A DNA stretch of 63,867 bases, taken from the NCBI GenBank assembly GCA_964539665.1, contig CAZIKB010000022.1:1-63867 (forward strand), read 5' to 3'. Under the pieces are notes generated by a model. That model did no database searches, was not told the origin of the DNA, and saw only the letters and a program-made list of their open reading frames with translations. This document shows, in pieces, positions 17,178-26,441 of the stretch. The stretch is from CAZIKB01 sp964539665 (GTDB lineage: Bacteria > Zhuqueibacterota > Zhuqueibacteria > Oceanimicrobiales > Oceanimicrobiaceae). How positions within the stretch are numbered: the stretch's first letter is position 1; every line of letters starts with the position of its first letter. A program made the translations under genes and the position numbers.

Positions 17178-17342
17178 ATGGATAAATATACAATCAGAGG
17201 TCTGGTGTATTCAACTGCAAGTGGATTAGGGATAGGTTACGAATTTATATTCATCCACCCTCCAAGAATATTTCTCCTTGTCATGTACAGTATAGCCTTT
17301 GCTATAGGCTTACTCTGCATATTTAGAATTAAAGAAGATTAA
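17178..17342 (+). CDS. Possible 54-residue small membrane protein
   Basis: An ATG-initiated frame of 54 codons ending 23 nt before the PorU-like gene. The peptide starts MDKYTIRGLVYS, is hydrophobic over most of its length (residues 7-26 and 31-49, separated by HPPR) and ends with a charged IFRIKED tail, as in a two-helix hairpin membrane protein. There is no convincing SD. It could be chance in AT-rich DNA; the in-frame charged C-terminus and its position argue mildly for a real gene. Confidence 0.3.
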   Translation: MDKYTIRGLVYSTASGLGIGYEFIFIHPPRIFLLVMYSIAFAIGLLCIFRIKED

Positions 17343-17365
17343 TAGCAAAACCAATCATAATTAAT

Positions 17366-20300
17366 ATGAAGTTGAAACTAATTTTATCGCCCTTGCTTAT
17401 AATTTGCCTACTCGCTCTATTCGGACCTTTAAGTGCGCAATCAATTGAAAAGGCTGAAAGCTACCAGAGGAATCTTCAGATACTAAGTCAAAGTGCTCGC
17501 TCTTTAACAATTGAGTTTGCTGTCCGCGATTGGTCTTCTGAAAGGATTAATGTAAATGGTGAGAATTTATCCCGAATTGATTTTGACGGGGCAAGTGTAA
17601 TCGATGAGCCTGGGATGCCGCAAATCCCATATCACGTTGCAGTGGTTGGAATGCCGATTGACGCGCGGGTAAGTTATAGAATATTGGCGTCTGAGCATGA
17701 AGTTGAAGAAGATACGAATTTACTGCCATTCCCTCAAATTAAGAATGTTGAAGGCTGGCCTGAAGGTGAATATATTTTTAATAAGGAAATATATGACGGT
17801 TTACAGGCTTTCCCTCTTGATTTGGTGAGACTCGGTGAGCCGGCTTTTTTCCGCGACCAACAAATCATCAGGATTCAGGTAGCTGGCATACAATATTTTC
17901 CAGCTAAAGCTCAAATGCTGAAATACCATCGAATTGTACTTCAAGTAGAATTTAGGGGTGGACAGATTGATGAACAGCAGGAATCTCAAGTTCAATCTAA
18001 TTTGGAGGAATCGTTTTACAGGGGCGCGCTGATAAATTATGACCAGGCGTCAAAATGGCGCAAAATTAAAACCAGGCCCAGCCTTGCTAAGGTTCAAAAT
18101 GTTTTAAATTTGGGCACATTCTATAAATTCAACATTCAGGAAGAAGGAATATACAAAATTGACGGCGCATTCTTATCGTCAAACGGTATTAATCTTGCAG
18201 ATATAAATCCCGACAAAATACGCTTATTTAATAATGGCGGCAAAGAATTACCACGCAACCTGAATGCGTCTCGACCTGAAGGATTGATCGAGAATGCCAT
18301 ATTTGTCGAAGATGGGGGAGACGGCCAGTTTGACAGCGATGATTCTATTCTGTTTTATGGAATTGGCGTGGAAGGCTGGGAGTATGATCCTTTATTAAAG
18401 AGTTATTCTCATTACATAAATCATTATGGATTTGATAATGTCTATTGGTTAATCCTGGATGGCCAGCAAGATGGTCAAAGGATAACTCAGGTAAACTCAG
18501 GTCCACAAGCTGGTAATATTCAGGAAATGTATCAGGGAATGAAATTTGTAGAAGAAGAATTGAGCAATCCTTTGCATTCCGGCCTGAATTGGTTTGGCAG
18601 ACAATTTGCGACCGATGTGGTTAGCAGTAGTAAATCGTTCAGGCTTGAATTACCTAATGCTGTGCCTGAACAGAATGTATTATTAAAGCTGCGTATGGCC
18701 TATTTATCACCAAAACCAGATGAACGTAATAATCCTCAACCTCCCCTGTATCATCGATTTAATTTTTCTATGAATGATAATATTATTAATAATGTTGAAT
18801 TCACACGTCATAGCAGCACTTATTTGGTCTTTAACTCTCGTGATTATTCAACGGAGAAATCGAATATACTTATATCAGGAGATAATAATCTAGAATTATT
18901 ATATACTCCCACTCGCGGCGTGGATGTAGCCAGCGATGGTGTAGCTTATCTTGACTGGTTTGAAATGTTTTATGCGGCCCGGCTGAGCGCAGTAGAAGAT
19001 GAGCTGACTTTTTCGGTTTTTCCAGACCCTGGAATGCGAACGTATAGAATAAGCAATCTGTCAAATAATTCTGTTAGACTTTTTAATGTTACAGATTTTT
19101 CAGAAGTAAAGCAGGTTATAAATGGCAGTTTTTCTAATGGCAGCTTAACTTTTACAGATTTCCAGCAGCCTGAATTAGCCAATCGTTATATAGCCACCAA
19201 TCCATCAAAATATAAGTCAATAGAAAACCTTGAGCGAATTGAAATTACAGATTTAAGAAGTACTGATTCAGGCGCCGAATTTATTATCATTACGCATGAG
19301 GACTTTTATTCCGAGGCGCTTCATTTGGAAAGTCTACGCGAGAATGGCAATCCTGATAATCGTCTAATGACCGAAGTGGTGCGTATCTCAGATGTTTATA
19401 ACAATTTCTCGGGCGGGCTTATGGATCCGGTTGCAATTCGTGATTTTTTAAAATATGCCTATCAAAATTGGTCTCCCAGCCCGGCTTATGTTTTATTGTT
19501 GGGAGATGGTGATTATGACTATAAAAATATAATCAGCTCGAGTGATAAAAATTGGATTCCGACCTTTCAAACAGATGAATTTGAAAATTCAATGACTTTG
19601 CAGGAACTCGTAAGTCGAGCAACTGATAGCTGGTTTACCTATATTTCCGGGACTGATAAAGTAATGGACCTGGCTATAGGGAGAATAACCGCGCAATCGT
19701 TGATGGATGCAGAGAATGCTGTAAACAAGATAATTGGTTATGAGACCAACCCTGTTCGCGGTAACTGGCGTAATAGGGCAATAGTAGTGGGTGACGATGA
19801 ATTAGTAGGAGCTGGTATTCCAAGTTCACAAGATGTTGTTCACATAGAGCAAGCGGAAACCCTGGCTGAGGATTATATCCCGGCTTGTTTTGATGTAGAG
19901 AAAATCTATCTATCAGAATTTCCCAAAAGAGCCAGCGCTTCGGTATCTGGTGTTCGCAAACCAGAAGCTCAGGAAAAATTGATAAAGGAAATGAATAAAG
20001 GCGCGCTTATTGTTAATTATATTGGGCATGGAAATTCAGGACTATGGGCGCATGAGATCGTTTTCGAGCGAGCAGACAATGACCGGCTACAGAATAATGG
20101 CAAGTTACTGTTTTTTGTAGCCGCCACCTGCGATTGGGCGCTATTTGATAGGCCAACTGAACAAAGTCAGGCTGAAGAACTGCTGTTGGCTGAAAATCGG
20201 GGGGCTATTGCCATACTTTCCTCAACCCGCCTGGTGTTTTCATATTCTAATTTCAATTTTAATAAATACTACTACAGTAACTTGTTCAAACCGGGCGGAC

Positions 20301-21556
20301 AAACCAATCGGATTGGTGATGCTTTTGTTTTAGCGCGTATTTCAAACAACAGCATTACCAATGATGAGAAATTTCATATTTATGGAGATCCCACACTTCG
20401 ATTAGCTGTACCAAAAAATGAGGCGGTAATCACGTCTATGTCGCCAGATTCCATCGTTGCTTTGAGTACAATGGAGATTTCAGGTGAGGTCAGAAAAGAG
20501 GGCCAGTTGATGAGTGAATTTAATGGCAAAGCCTTAATAAATACTTTCGATTCCAAAAAATTTGTGCGACATATTCCAGAGGCGGGTTCTGCTCAAGAAT
20601 ATTTTCTAACTGGTAATTCCATTTATCGTGGAGCCGTGCCGGTTCAAAAGGGTAAATTCAATGCGAAATTTATTGTGCCAAAAGACATTTCTTACGGAGG
20701 TAGTTTAGCTCGCATTAGCGCCTATGTGTGGAATGATGAGACCGACGGCGCAGGCTACAGAGATAATATATCAGTCAGCAGCACATCATCCAGTTTGGTG
20801 GATGTTAAAGGTCCCGAAATGAAAATCTATTTTAAAGAGCATGAAAATTATTCTTCGGGCGATATTGTTAATGAGAATGTAACTCTAATAATAGATTTGG
20901 CGGATACCTTAAGTGGAATAAATATTGCGGGAGAAATTGGCCATAAACTGACACTATCCATTGATCCCGATGCGGAAACGTGTTTGTCTGAATTAAACCG
21001 ATTTAAAGGAATAAGTAAAATTGACCTGACAGACCTATTTCAATTTAAAGAAGGAGATCACTTGCGGGGAGCCATAGAATTTCCAATCAATTTTCCAGAA
21101 GAAGTTGATATTGCCGGTAAATCGGTTCGCTGTCTGACTTCTGACGGGGATGATAGACATACTCTGGTTGTGAAGGCCTGGGATAACTCCAATAATTCTA
21201 CTACTGGTACTGTTGAAGTTTTTGTGGTTCATGAAGAGGGCTTGGTTTTGGAGAAAGTCATGAATTATCCGAATCCATTCCCCCAAAATACAACTTTTAC
21301 ATTTATTTCTAACCTGGATGCGGAAGTTCAAGTAAAAATATATACTATCTCAGGAAAATTAATTCGAACTTTACCATGGCCAAAGGAATATAAATATGCT
21401 ACAAGTGGTTTTAACATGTTAGATTGGGATGGCCGGGATCAGGATGGCGATATTCCAGCCAATGGAGTATATTTTTACAAAATTATCGCCAGATCCCAGG
21501 GTGTGACCGGGATTTTGCATAAAGAAAAAATCGGCAGATTAGCCATTTTGCGGTGA
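17366..21556 (+). CDS. porU: C25 (gingipain-type) peptidase, PorU-like T9SS sortase
   Basis: 1396 residues with a signal peptide (MKLKLILSPLLIICLLALFG..LSAQ), a gingipain propeptide-like N-terminal region, the C25 catalytic domain with H888 in NYIGHGNSGLW and C922 in AATCDWALFD, and a C-terminal FlgD/T9SS-like beta domain (NYPNPFPQNTTF ... DWDGRDQDGDIPANGVYFYK). PorU proteins cleave the sorting domain from T9SS cargo and attach it to the outer membrane; that role is inferred here from length, architecture and a T9SS-tagged cargo at 52236. No other T9SS core gene is in the window. An alternative is a secreted C25 peptidase that is itself cargo. Confidence 0.85.
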   Translation: MKLKLILSPLLIICLLALFGPLSAQSIEKAESYQRNLQILSQSARSLTIEFAVRDWSSERINVNGENLSRIDFDGASVIDEPGMPQIPYHVAVVGMPIDARVSYRILASEHEVEEDTNLLPFPQIKNVEGWPEGEYIFNKEIYDGLQAFPLDLVRLGEPAFFRDQQIIRIQVAGIQYFPAKAQMLKYHRIVLQVEFRGGQIDEQQESQVQSNLEESFYRGALINYDQASKWRKIKTRPSLAKVQNVLNLGTFYKFNIQEEGIYKIDGAFLSSNGINLADINPDKIRLFNNGGKELPRNLNASRPEGLIENAIFVEDGGDGQFDSDDSILFYGIGVEGWEYDPLLKSYSHYINHYGFDNVYWLILDGQQDGQRITQVNSGPQAGNIQEMYQGMKFVEEELSNPLHSGLNWFGRQFATDVVSSSKSFRLELPNAVPEQNVLLKLRMAYLSPKPDERNNPQPPLYHRFNFSMNDNIINNVEFTRHSSTYLVFNSRDYSTEKSNILISGDNNLELLYTPTRGVDVASDGVAYLDWFEMFYAARLSAVEDELTFSVFPDPGMRTYRISNLSNNSVRLFNVTDFSEVKQVINGSFSNGSLTFTDFQQPELANRYIATNPSKYKSIENLERIEITDLRSTDSGAEFIIITHEDFYSEALHLESLRENGNPDNRLMTEVVRISDVYNNFSGGLMDPVAIRDFLKYAYQNWSPSPAYVLLLGDGDYDYKNIISSSDKNWIPTFQTDEFENSMTLQELVSRATDSWFTYISGTDKVMDLAIGRITAQSLMDAENAVNKIIGYETNPVRGNWRNRAIVVGDDELVGAGIPSSQDVVHIEQAETLAEDYIPACFDVEKIYLSEFPKRASASVSGVRKPEAQEKLIKEMNKGALIVNYIGHGNSGLWAHEIVFERADNDRLQNNGKLLFFVAATCDWALFDRPTEQSQAEELLLAENRGAIAILSSTRLVFSYSNFNFNKYYYSNLFKPGGQTNRIGDAFVLARISNNSITNDEKFHIYGDPTLRLAVPKNEAVITSMSPDSIVALSTMEISGEVRKEGQLMSEFNGKALINTFDSKKFVRHIPEAGSAQEYFLTGNSIYRGAVPVQKGKFNAKFIVPKDISYGGSLARISAYVWNDETDGAGYRDNISVSSTSSSLVDVKGPEMKIYFKEHENYSSGDIVNENVTLIIDLADTLSGINIAGEIGHKLTLSIDPDAETCLSELNRFKGISKIDLTDLFQFKEGDHLRGAIEFPINFPEEVDIAGKSVRCLTSDGDDRHTLVVKAWDNSNNSTTGTVEVFVVHEEGLVLEKVMNYPNPFPQNTTFTFISNLDAEVQVKIYTISGKLIRTLPWPKEYKYATSGFNMLDWDGRDQDGDIPANGVYFYKIIARSQGVTGILHKEKIGRLAILR

Positions 21557-21586
21557 GTAACGGTTTCAATAAACAGAGGTACAAAT

Positions 21587-22132
21587 ATGAAAAGAACGAT
21601 TATTTCGAGTATGACTTTGTCTGCAATATTGATGGCAGCGTTTATCTTTACGGCTGCCACTTATAAAGATAATGACGGCAGCGGGAAGAATAAATCACAG
21701 AAAATCGATTGGAATACATTTGACAAGGGATTCGAATTGGCCCAAAAAGAGCAGAAGTTGCTGGTGGTAGATTTTTATACAGATTGGTGCCACTGGTGCA
21801 AAGTAATGGATAAAGAAACCTACGCGAATAAAGAAGTCATTAAGTTTGCAAGTAAAAATGTCATCATGGCTAAAATAAATGCCGAGACTAATGAGAAGTT
21901 CAAATTTAAAGATGCCAATTATTCTGGCAGAGAACTGACCAGGATGTTTGGAGTAAGCGGTTTTCCGGCAACAGTATTTATAAATTTAAAAGGCGAGCTC
22001 ATTACGGTGGTTCCCGGCTTTATACCGGCCGATAAATTCACCATGATTCTCAAATATATCGCTGGCAACTGGTATGAAAAGATGAAATTTGATGATTTTG
22101 TTAAAAAAGAGGAACAAAAAACTAAAGGTTGA
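21587..22132 (+). CDS. Exported thioredoxin-fold protein
   Basis: 181 residues with a signal peptide (KRTIISSMTLSAILMAAFIFTAA) and a thioredoxin-like domain carrying the active-site WCHWC (about residues 66-70) in the context VDFYTDWCHWCKVMDKETY, plus the cis-proline (SGFPATVF). This form resembles the DsbD C-terminal/DUF255-type thioredoxins that reduce or repair periplasmic disulfides. It begins 30 nt after the PorU-like gene, so it may help fold or reduce secreted cysteine-containing proteins. The 3' end overlaps the glutaredoxin gene in another frame. Confidence 0.88.
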   Translation: MKRTIISSMTLSAILMAAFIFTAATYKDNDGSGKNKSQKIDWNTFDKGFELAQKEQKLLVVDFYTDWCHWCKVMDKETYANKEVIKFASKNVIMAKINAETNEKFKFKDANYSGRELTRMFGVSGFPATVFINLKGELITVVPGFIPADKFTMILKYIAGNWYEKMKFDDFVKKEEQKTKG

Positions 22133-22361
22133 AATTTACTCTAAACCAGGTTGTCATTTGTGTGATGGGGCCAAGACGATCTTGCTAAAGATTCAGAAAC
22201 AAATCCCATTTGAGTTTGTGGAAGTTGACATCACCCTGGATGAAACAATATTTGAAGAATTCAAAGAGCAAATACCGGTTGTGTTTATAAATGGCCGCAA
22301 GGCTTTTAAATTTAGGGTTGATGAGAAAGAGTTACAAAGAAGATTGAAGAGAGTTTTGTAG
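22092..22361 (+). CDS. Glutaredoxin-like protein (PF05768/DUF836 type)
   Basis: About 89 residues with CHLC near the N-terminus (KVEIYSKPGCHLCDGAK), the cis-proline motif QIPVVFINGRKAF and a basic C-terminal helix, typical of small cytoplasmic glutaredoxin-like proteins. The reading frame overlaps the 3' end of the thioredoxin gene by about 40 nt. The domain itself begins near K12, so the start (ATG 22092, or TTG 22089) is uncertain. The overlap suggests translational coupling of a periplasmic and a cytoplasmic thiol protein. Confidence 0.8.
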   Translation: MILLKKRNKKLKVEIYSKPGCHLCDGAKTILLKIQKQIPFEFVEVDITLDETIFEEFKEQIPVVFINGRKAFKFRVDEKELQRRLKRVL

Positions 22362-22855
22362 TTGTGTGAAATAAGGAGAGGCAATAAATAATCTTAAATC
22401 TTAATATTGATTCCGGATATTCAAATTAACTCGAACATCATAAAAAGGAACCGATCATCAAATAATAACCTTCTAAATTCTTCAGATTGAAAATTCAGGT
22501 TTTCACCTTATCACCTTCGACTTTCGTTTTATTTCACCTGACAAAATCCGGCATTTAAGATTGATTGGTAAATTATAATTATCGTGTTTGAAATAATTTT
22601 GTTATTTTATATTTTACCTGAAATTTTTATTGCGTAGAATTTGTTTGAGATACTGTGTAATAATGTTGGCAAATTCTAATTAGAGTAATTTGATGAATAA
22701 TCACAACAGATGGGATTAATAAAATATTATTTATTGGTAATTTGTCGGAATATTATTTTTTTTGTAAAAATAAAACATTTAATTGTAGATTGTATAAACA
22801 AATATATTTATCTATAAAACATTAATTAATTTCAAATTAAAGAGGAGATAAAATT
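22362..22855. other. 494-bp AT-rich intergenic region
   Basis: No gene, repeat or clear promoter could be identified with confidence. The part nearest the superoxide dismutase gene (about 22740-22840) is more than 80% A+T and presumably contains its promoter. Confidence 0.4.
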
Positions 22856-23482
22856 ATGGCGTATGAATGGAAATTCAATGCAAGGCCTTATTCAAATGAA
22901 GAAGCTAAAGAGTTGTTGAAAGAAGTGGTCTCGCCAGAAACCACCGATTGGCATTACAATACTCATCATAAAGGCTACGTCACATTTTTAAACAAAATCG
23001 AACAGACCTTAACCGGCGCGGACGTTGGAGCTGCAAATGGCAACTGGAGTGAGTTTGGCGAGCTAAAAAGAAGACTGACCTGGAATCACTCAGGCGCGTT
23101 GCTGCACGATGTGTACTGGGAGGTCATAGGTGGTGATGGGGATGTCAATAAAGGATCTGCAATTAAAACTGCGATTGAAGAGAATTTTGGATCAGTGGAA
23201 AACTGGAAAGCCGATTTTAAAGCCACAGCCTTTTCTGCAAAATTGAGCGGCTGGGGCTTGCTGGTTTACGATGCGCTCTATTCCCAACGCCTGCTCAATG
23301 TCCTGGTTGATGAGCATCAATACGGAGCCATCTGGGGCGGCATCCCGCTAATCTCCTGCGATGTTTTTGAACATGCTTATTACCATAAAGATGGCCCGGC
23401 ACGCGCCAAATACATCGATAATTTCATGAACAATTTGCACTGGGGAAGGATTAATGAGCGGTTTAAACGATTTGTGAAATAG
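22856..23482 (+). CDS. sodB: Superoxide dismutase, Fe/Mn family
   Basis: Converts superoxide to H2O2 and O2. 208 residues with the expected metal ligands: H33 (DWHYNTHHKGYV), H84 (ALLHDVYW), D169 and H173 (CDVFEHAYY). The region after the last ligand (HKDGPARAKYIDNFMNNLHW) differs from the usual LDY-N-R text but keeps the final W. Metal preference (Fe or Mn) cannot be decided by eye. A strong SD (AGAGGAG) precedes the ATG. The gene stands alone and ends at a bidirectional terminator. Confidence 0.93.
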   Translation: MAYEWKFNARPYSNEEAKELLKEVVSPETTDWHYNTHHKGYVTFLNKIEQTLTGADVGAANGNWSEFGELKRRLTWNHSGALLHDVYWEVIGGDGDVNKGSAIKTAIEENFGSVENWKADFKATAFSAKLSGWGLLVYDALYSQRLLNVLVDEHQYGAIWGGIPLISCDVFEHAYYHKDGPARAKYIDNFMNNLHWGRINERFKRFVK

Positions 23483-23586
23483 ATAAGATAAAAAGGCTTT
23501 TTCAATTTGTTTGGGTAAGATTCATTTTAATTTAATGTTAGTTCATTGGTATTTTGAATTTTGCCCATATCAAATAACAAAGATGC

Positions 23587-23624
23587 AAAAAAAAAGCCTA
23601 CCGTGTTGGTAGGCTTTTTTTTTA
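23587..23624. terminator. Bidirectional intrinsic terminator
   Basis: A perfect stem AAGCCTACC/GGTAGGCTT (23594-23602 and 23608-23616) with loop GTGTT, flanked by an A-run on the left and a T-run on the right. It serves the superoxide dismutase gene (+) and the TonB-dependent receptor gene (-). Confidence 0.92.
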
Positions 23625-26135
23625 TTACATACTAAAATTCATACCCAGTCGAAGTCGTCTGCCAAAATTGGAATTGATTGGGTCATAAAGTCTATAGGCC
23701 CTGACGCCAGTATCATCAAGTTTGTTAATCACATTATTTTCATTAAACAGGTTTCTAATTTCAAAAAATGGAATGAGTTTACCGCCGTAAAAATTAAATG
23801 CTTTTAAATTAACTTTCACGTCCAGTAGATTTCTCCAGGAGAGCCTGGCGTTATTAGGTGCAGCGCTTCCGGAGGTAGTAAATGGCAAAGGGCTGAATAA
23901 ACGGTATAAAGCGTTAATATGCAATTTGCTATTCTCGAAATCTGCATTTAGTATAAATGAATGTCTTTGGTCCCAGCTTAATGGGTGTTCCTGTCCATCG
24001 ATGGGTTGTGCTACAACAATATCATAGTTAAAGTTATCTTCCGAATTGGCGCTAATGCCTTTTGCTTTCATGTATGTGTAACTTAACCTTCCAGAAAATT
24101 TATCCGAGAACCGTTTTTGAAGGGCAATTTCAAAACCAGACGCCCGCCCGGTTGCTGAGTTGGTATATTTAGTAAAGCCAACGGGCGTGGTTCCTGATTC
24201 AATCAAACTGTCAGGAAGAATAAACGATTGCGTATCGATTAAATTTGTAAATTGCTTGGTAAATCCAGTTAGAACAAACAGCAGATTGTCTGACACAATT
24301 CTCTTGTAGCTGAATTCCGTCGACACGGTTTTTATGGGTTCTAGATCAAGATTGCCCATAACTGGCAGGTAACCACTTAATTTTTGATCCGCGTTTGTAA
24401 ACAAATAATACAGCGGAGGCATTTGATAATACCATCCATAATTTACATGTATTCTTTCATTTTCTGATAATGGAAAAGAAATTCCTAATCGGGGTGATAA
24501 AGGAGCATGGTTTTTAGTTTTAATTTCTGGTTGCGGTACGTTTAATACAAAACGTAATTCAAGGCTCTCTTTAGTGATTTGCTTAACACTTATTTGCGGA
24601 GCAAAAATGTCATAGCGCAGGCCTAAATTTGCCGTTATACCTTTGAATTCTATTTTATCCTGAATGTAAAATGCAAAAAAATTAGGATAGTATTGAAAGT
24701 CATTTTCGGTTTTATTAAAAGTTATGTCGGTTTTTTTACCCAAAGGAGGTATCGCGCTAAATTTTATACTATTGGATTGTAAATTATATTTTTGGAAATC
24801 AATTCCTGTTTTTAAAAAATGATTGGCAGATACCTGGCCTACAAAATCGAGTTTAATAATACTCACATTTTCTTTTGTTTCTTCATTCCAGGGTTGCTTG
24901 CCACTTACAACAAGGCTGTTAGGATCAGTTGAATTTTCAAAGACAATATTTGGTTCATCATTTTCAACAGAACCCAAAATAGCACGCTTATATGAATAGT
25001 TTGCCACTCTGAGAGAGGTAAAGAATTTCGGACTGAATGTGTGGGTTAAGGAAGCACTGATGCGATTGCTAAAATGTTTGTTCACAGCCAGCCCGCCGAG
25101 ATTTAATTCCCATTGCGGATCATATTTTCGCCAATTCCAATTTGACAGTAATCCCTGGAATGTAAGAAATGTACTCTTACCAATATCAAAATTTAATTTG
25201 GAGTTCAAATTATAGTTATGAAAAATTGGTGATTTGAATTCCTTGCGCATTTGATCTCGATAAGGGGTGTCGCTTAAGTTTAAATCACCAGAGATAAAAT
25301 AATTAGCGTTGATTAACGGCCCACCAAAACCCATGGTAACCGGGCCTCCGACATTTAATTCTAATCTGCGGGTATTATCGTTACCGGTGATGCCGGTGTC
25401 AATGAAATCAGTGTAAATTTTTACCTGACCCTCCACTTCATTGTGCCCGTCTTTTGTGACCACGTTGACGATACCAGAGGAAGCCTGGCCATATTCCGCA
25501 GTGAAACCGCCTGTTTGGACCATCATTTCCACAATGGAGCTGTTTGGGAAGTTACTTGAGATTTCCCGCGAGAGCCCTCCCTGAATGGGTAATCCGTCCA
25601 ACATATAAACGACATCAGTTTCGCCGCCGCCTCTGAAGTGGTTACCTACTATACCAGGTAAATGTGAAATGGCGTCTTTGTAAGAATCAATTGGTAGTTT
25701 ATCATTTATTTCTTCACCAGAAATGAAATATGTGGAGGATGTGATTTCACTTTGAATGAGATCGCGCCTTTTTATGACGATCACTTCTTCTAATGGAAGA
25801 ACTTTTGCTGTTAAACCGAAGTTTAACTCCGTTATTAAATCGACATTTACAGTAACATTTGTTGTCGTCACTTTTGAATAGCCTATCATACTTGCACTGA
25901 CGTTGTATGTTCCAGCCGGCAGGTTTTGGATTATATAAAATCCGTTTTTGCTTGCCTGCGCACCCATTGTAGTACCTTCAATAACAATATCAGCTCCAGC
26001 TAAAACGGTGCCAGTTTCTATATCCATTATTTTACCGGCAATAGTACCAGTAATGCCTCCATATAAGGAGCTAATACTTGTTAAAAATAAAAGAAGAAAT
26101 ACTGTAAATGGGGTCGATTTTTTAAATGACTTCAT
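23625..26135 (-). CDS. TonB-dependent outer-membrane receptor with carboxypeptidase-regulatory-like domain
   Basis: About 836 residues from the ATG at 26135: signal peptide (MKSFKKSTPFTVFLLLFLTS), a carboxypeptidase-regulatory-like beta-sandwich (GTIAGKIMDIETGTVLAGAD... PAGTYNVSASMIGY), a plug domain (LPGIVGNHFRGGGETDVVYMLDG and TAEYGQASSGIVNVVTKDG) and a 22-strand-type barrel ending in the outer-membrane signature FGRRLRLGMNFSM. It imports a large or scarce substrate with TonB energy; no substrate-binding lipoprotein gene lies next to it, so the ligand is unknown. An upstream in-frame ATG at 26168 would add 11 residues before the signal peptide. Confidence 0.9.
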   Translation of the reverse strand: MKSFKKSTPFTVFLLLFLTSISSLYGGITGTIAGKIMDIETGTVLAGADIVIEGTTMGAQASKNGFYIIQNLPAGTYNVSASMIGYSKVTTTNVTVNVDLITELNFGLTAKVLPLEEVIVIKRRDLIQSEITSSTYFISGEEINDKLPIDSYKDAISHLPGIVGNHFRGGGETDVVYMLDGLPIQGGLSREISSNFPNSSIVEMMVQTGGFTAEYGQASSGIVNVVTKDGHNEVEGQVKIYTDFIDTGITGNDNTRRLELNVGGPVTMGFGGPLINANYFISGDLNLSDTPYRDQMRKEFKSPIFHNYNLNSKLNFDIGKSTFLTFQGLLSNWNWRKYDPQWELNLGGLAVNKHFSNRISASLTHTFSPKFFTSLRVANYSYKRAILGSVENDEPNIVFENSTDPNSLVVSGKQPWNEETKENVSIIKLDFVGQVSANHFLKTGIDFQKYNLQSNSIKFSAIPPLGKKTDITFNKTENDFQYYPNFFAFYIQDKIEFKGITANLGLRYDIFAPQISVKQITKESLELRFVLNVPQPEIKTKNHAPLSPRLGISFPLSENERIHVNYGWYYQMPPLYYLFTNADQKLSGYLPVMGNLDLEPIKTVSTEFSYKRIVSDNLLFVLTGFTKQFTNLIDTQSFILPDSLIESGTTPVGFTKYTNSATGRASGFEIALQKRFSDKFSGRLSYTYMKAKGISANSEDNFNYDIVVAQPIDGQEHPLSWDQRHSFILNADFENSKLHINALYRLFSPLPFTTSGSAAPNNARLSWRNLLDVKVNLKAFNFYGGKLIPFFEIRNLFNENNVINKLDDTGVRAYRLYDPINSNFGRRLRLGMNFSM

Positions 26136-26441
26136 TTGCTTGATAAAATAAATATATGTTTGTAACATTATTCGAATAAAATTTGCAAATTATGTGCCAT
26201 TTTAGTATTTTTGAAAAAAATACAAGAGCTGATAGAATTATTCACTAAAGCCAAAATAAAGTGGTAATTTGTTTTAGTGTAAGTCAAATAAATTAAAGGG
26301 TATATTAAAATAATGAATTTATTATGAATTCTTCATATTTTTGTTTAAATTTTGGTAAAAAAAAATTGAATTTATTTTCGTGCAATTTGTTTCCAAAAGA
26401 CGGTAAATAATTGCACAGTATGTGTAAAGAAACCATCCAAT

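Larger units (their letters stand above)
16896..17365. other. 470-bp intergenic region: palindromic repeat and a possible small ORF
   Basis: It contains a palindromic low-complexity repeat (16976-17055) and an open frame of 54 codons (17178-17342) described separately. Nothing else is recognised. Confidence 0.5.
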
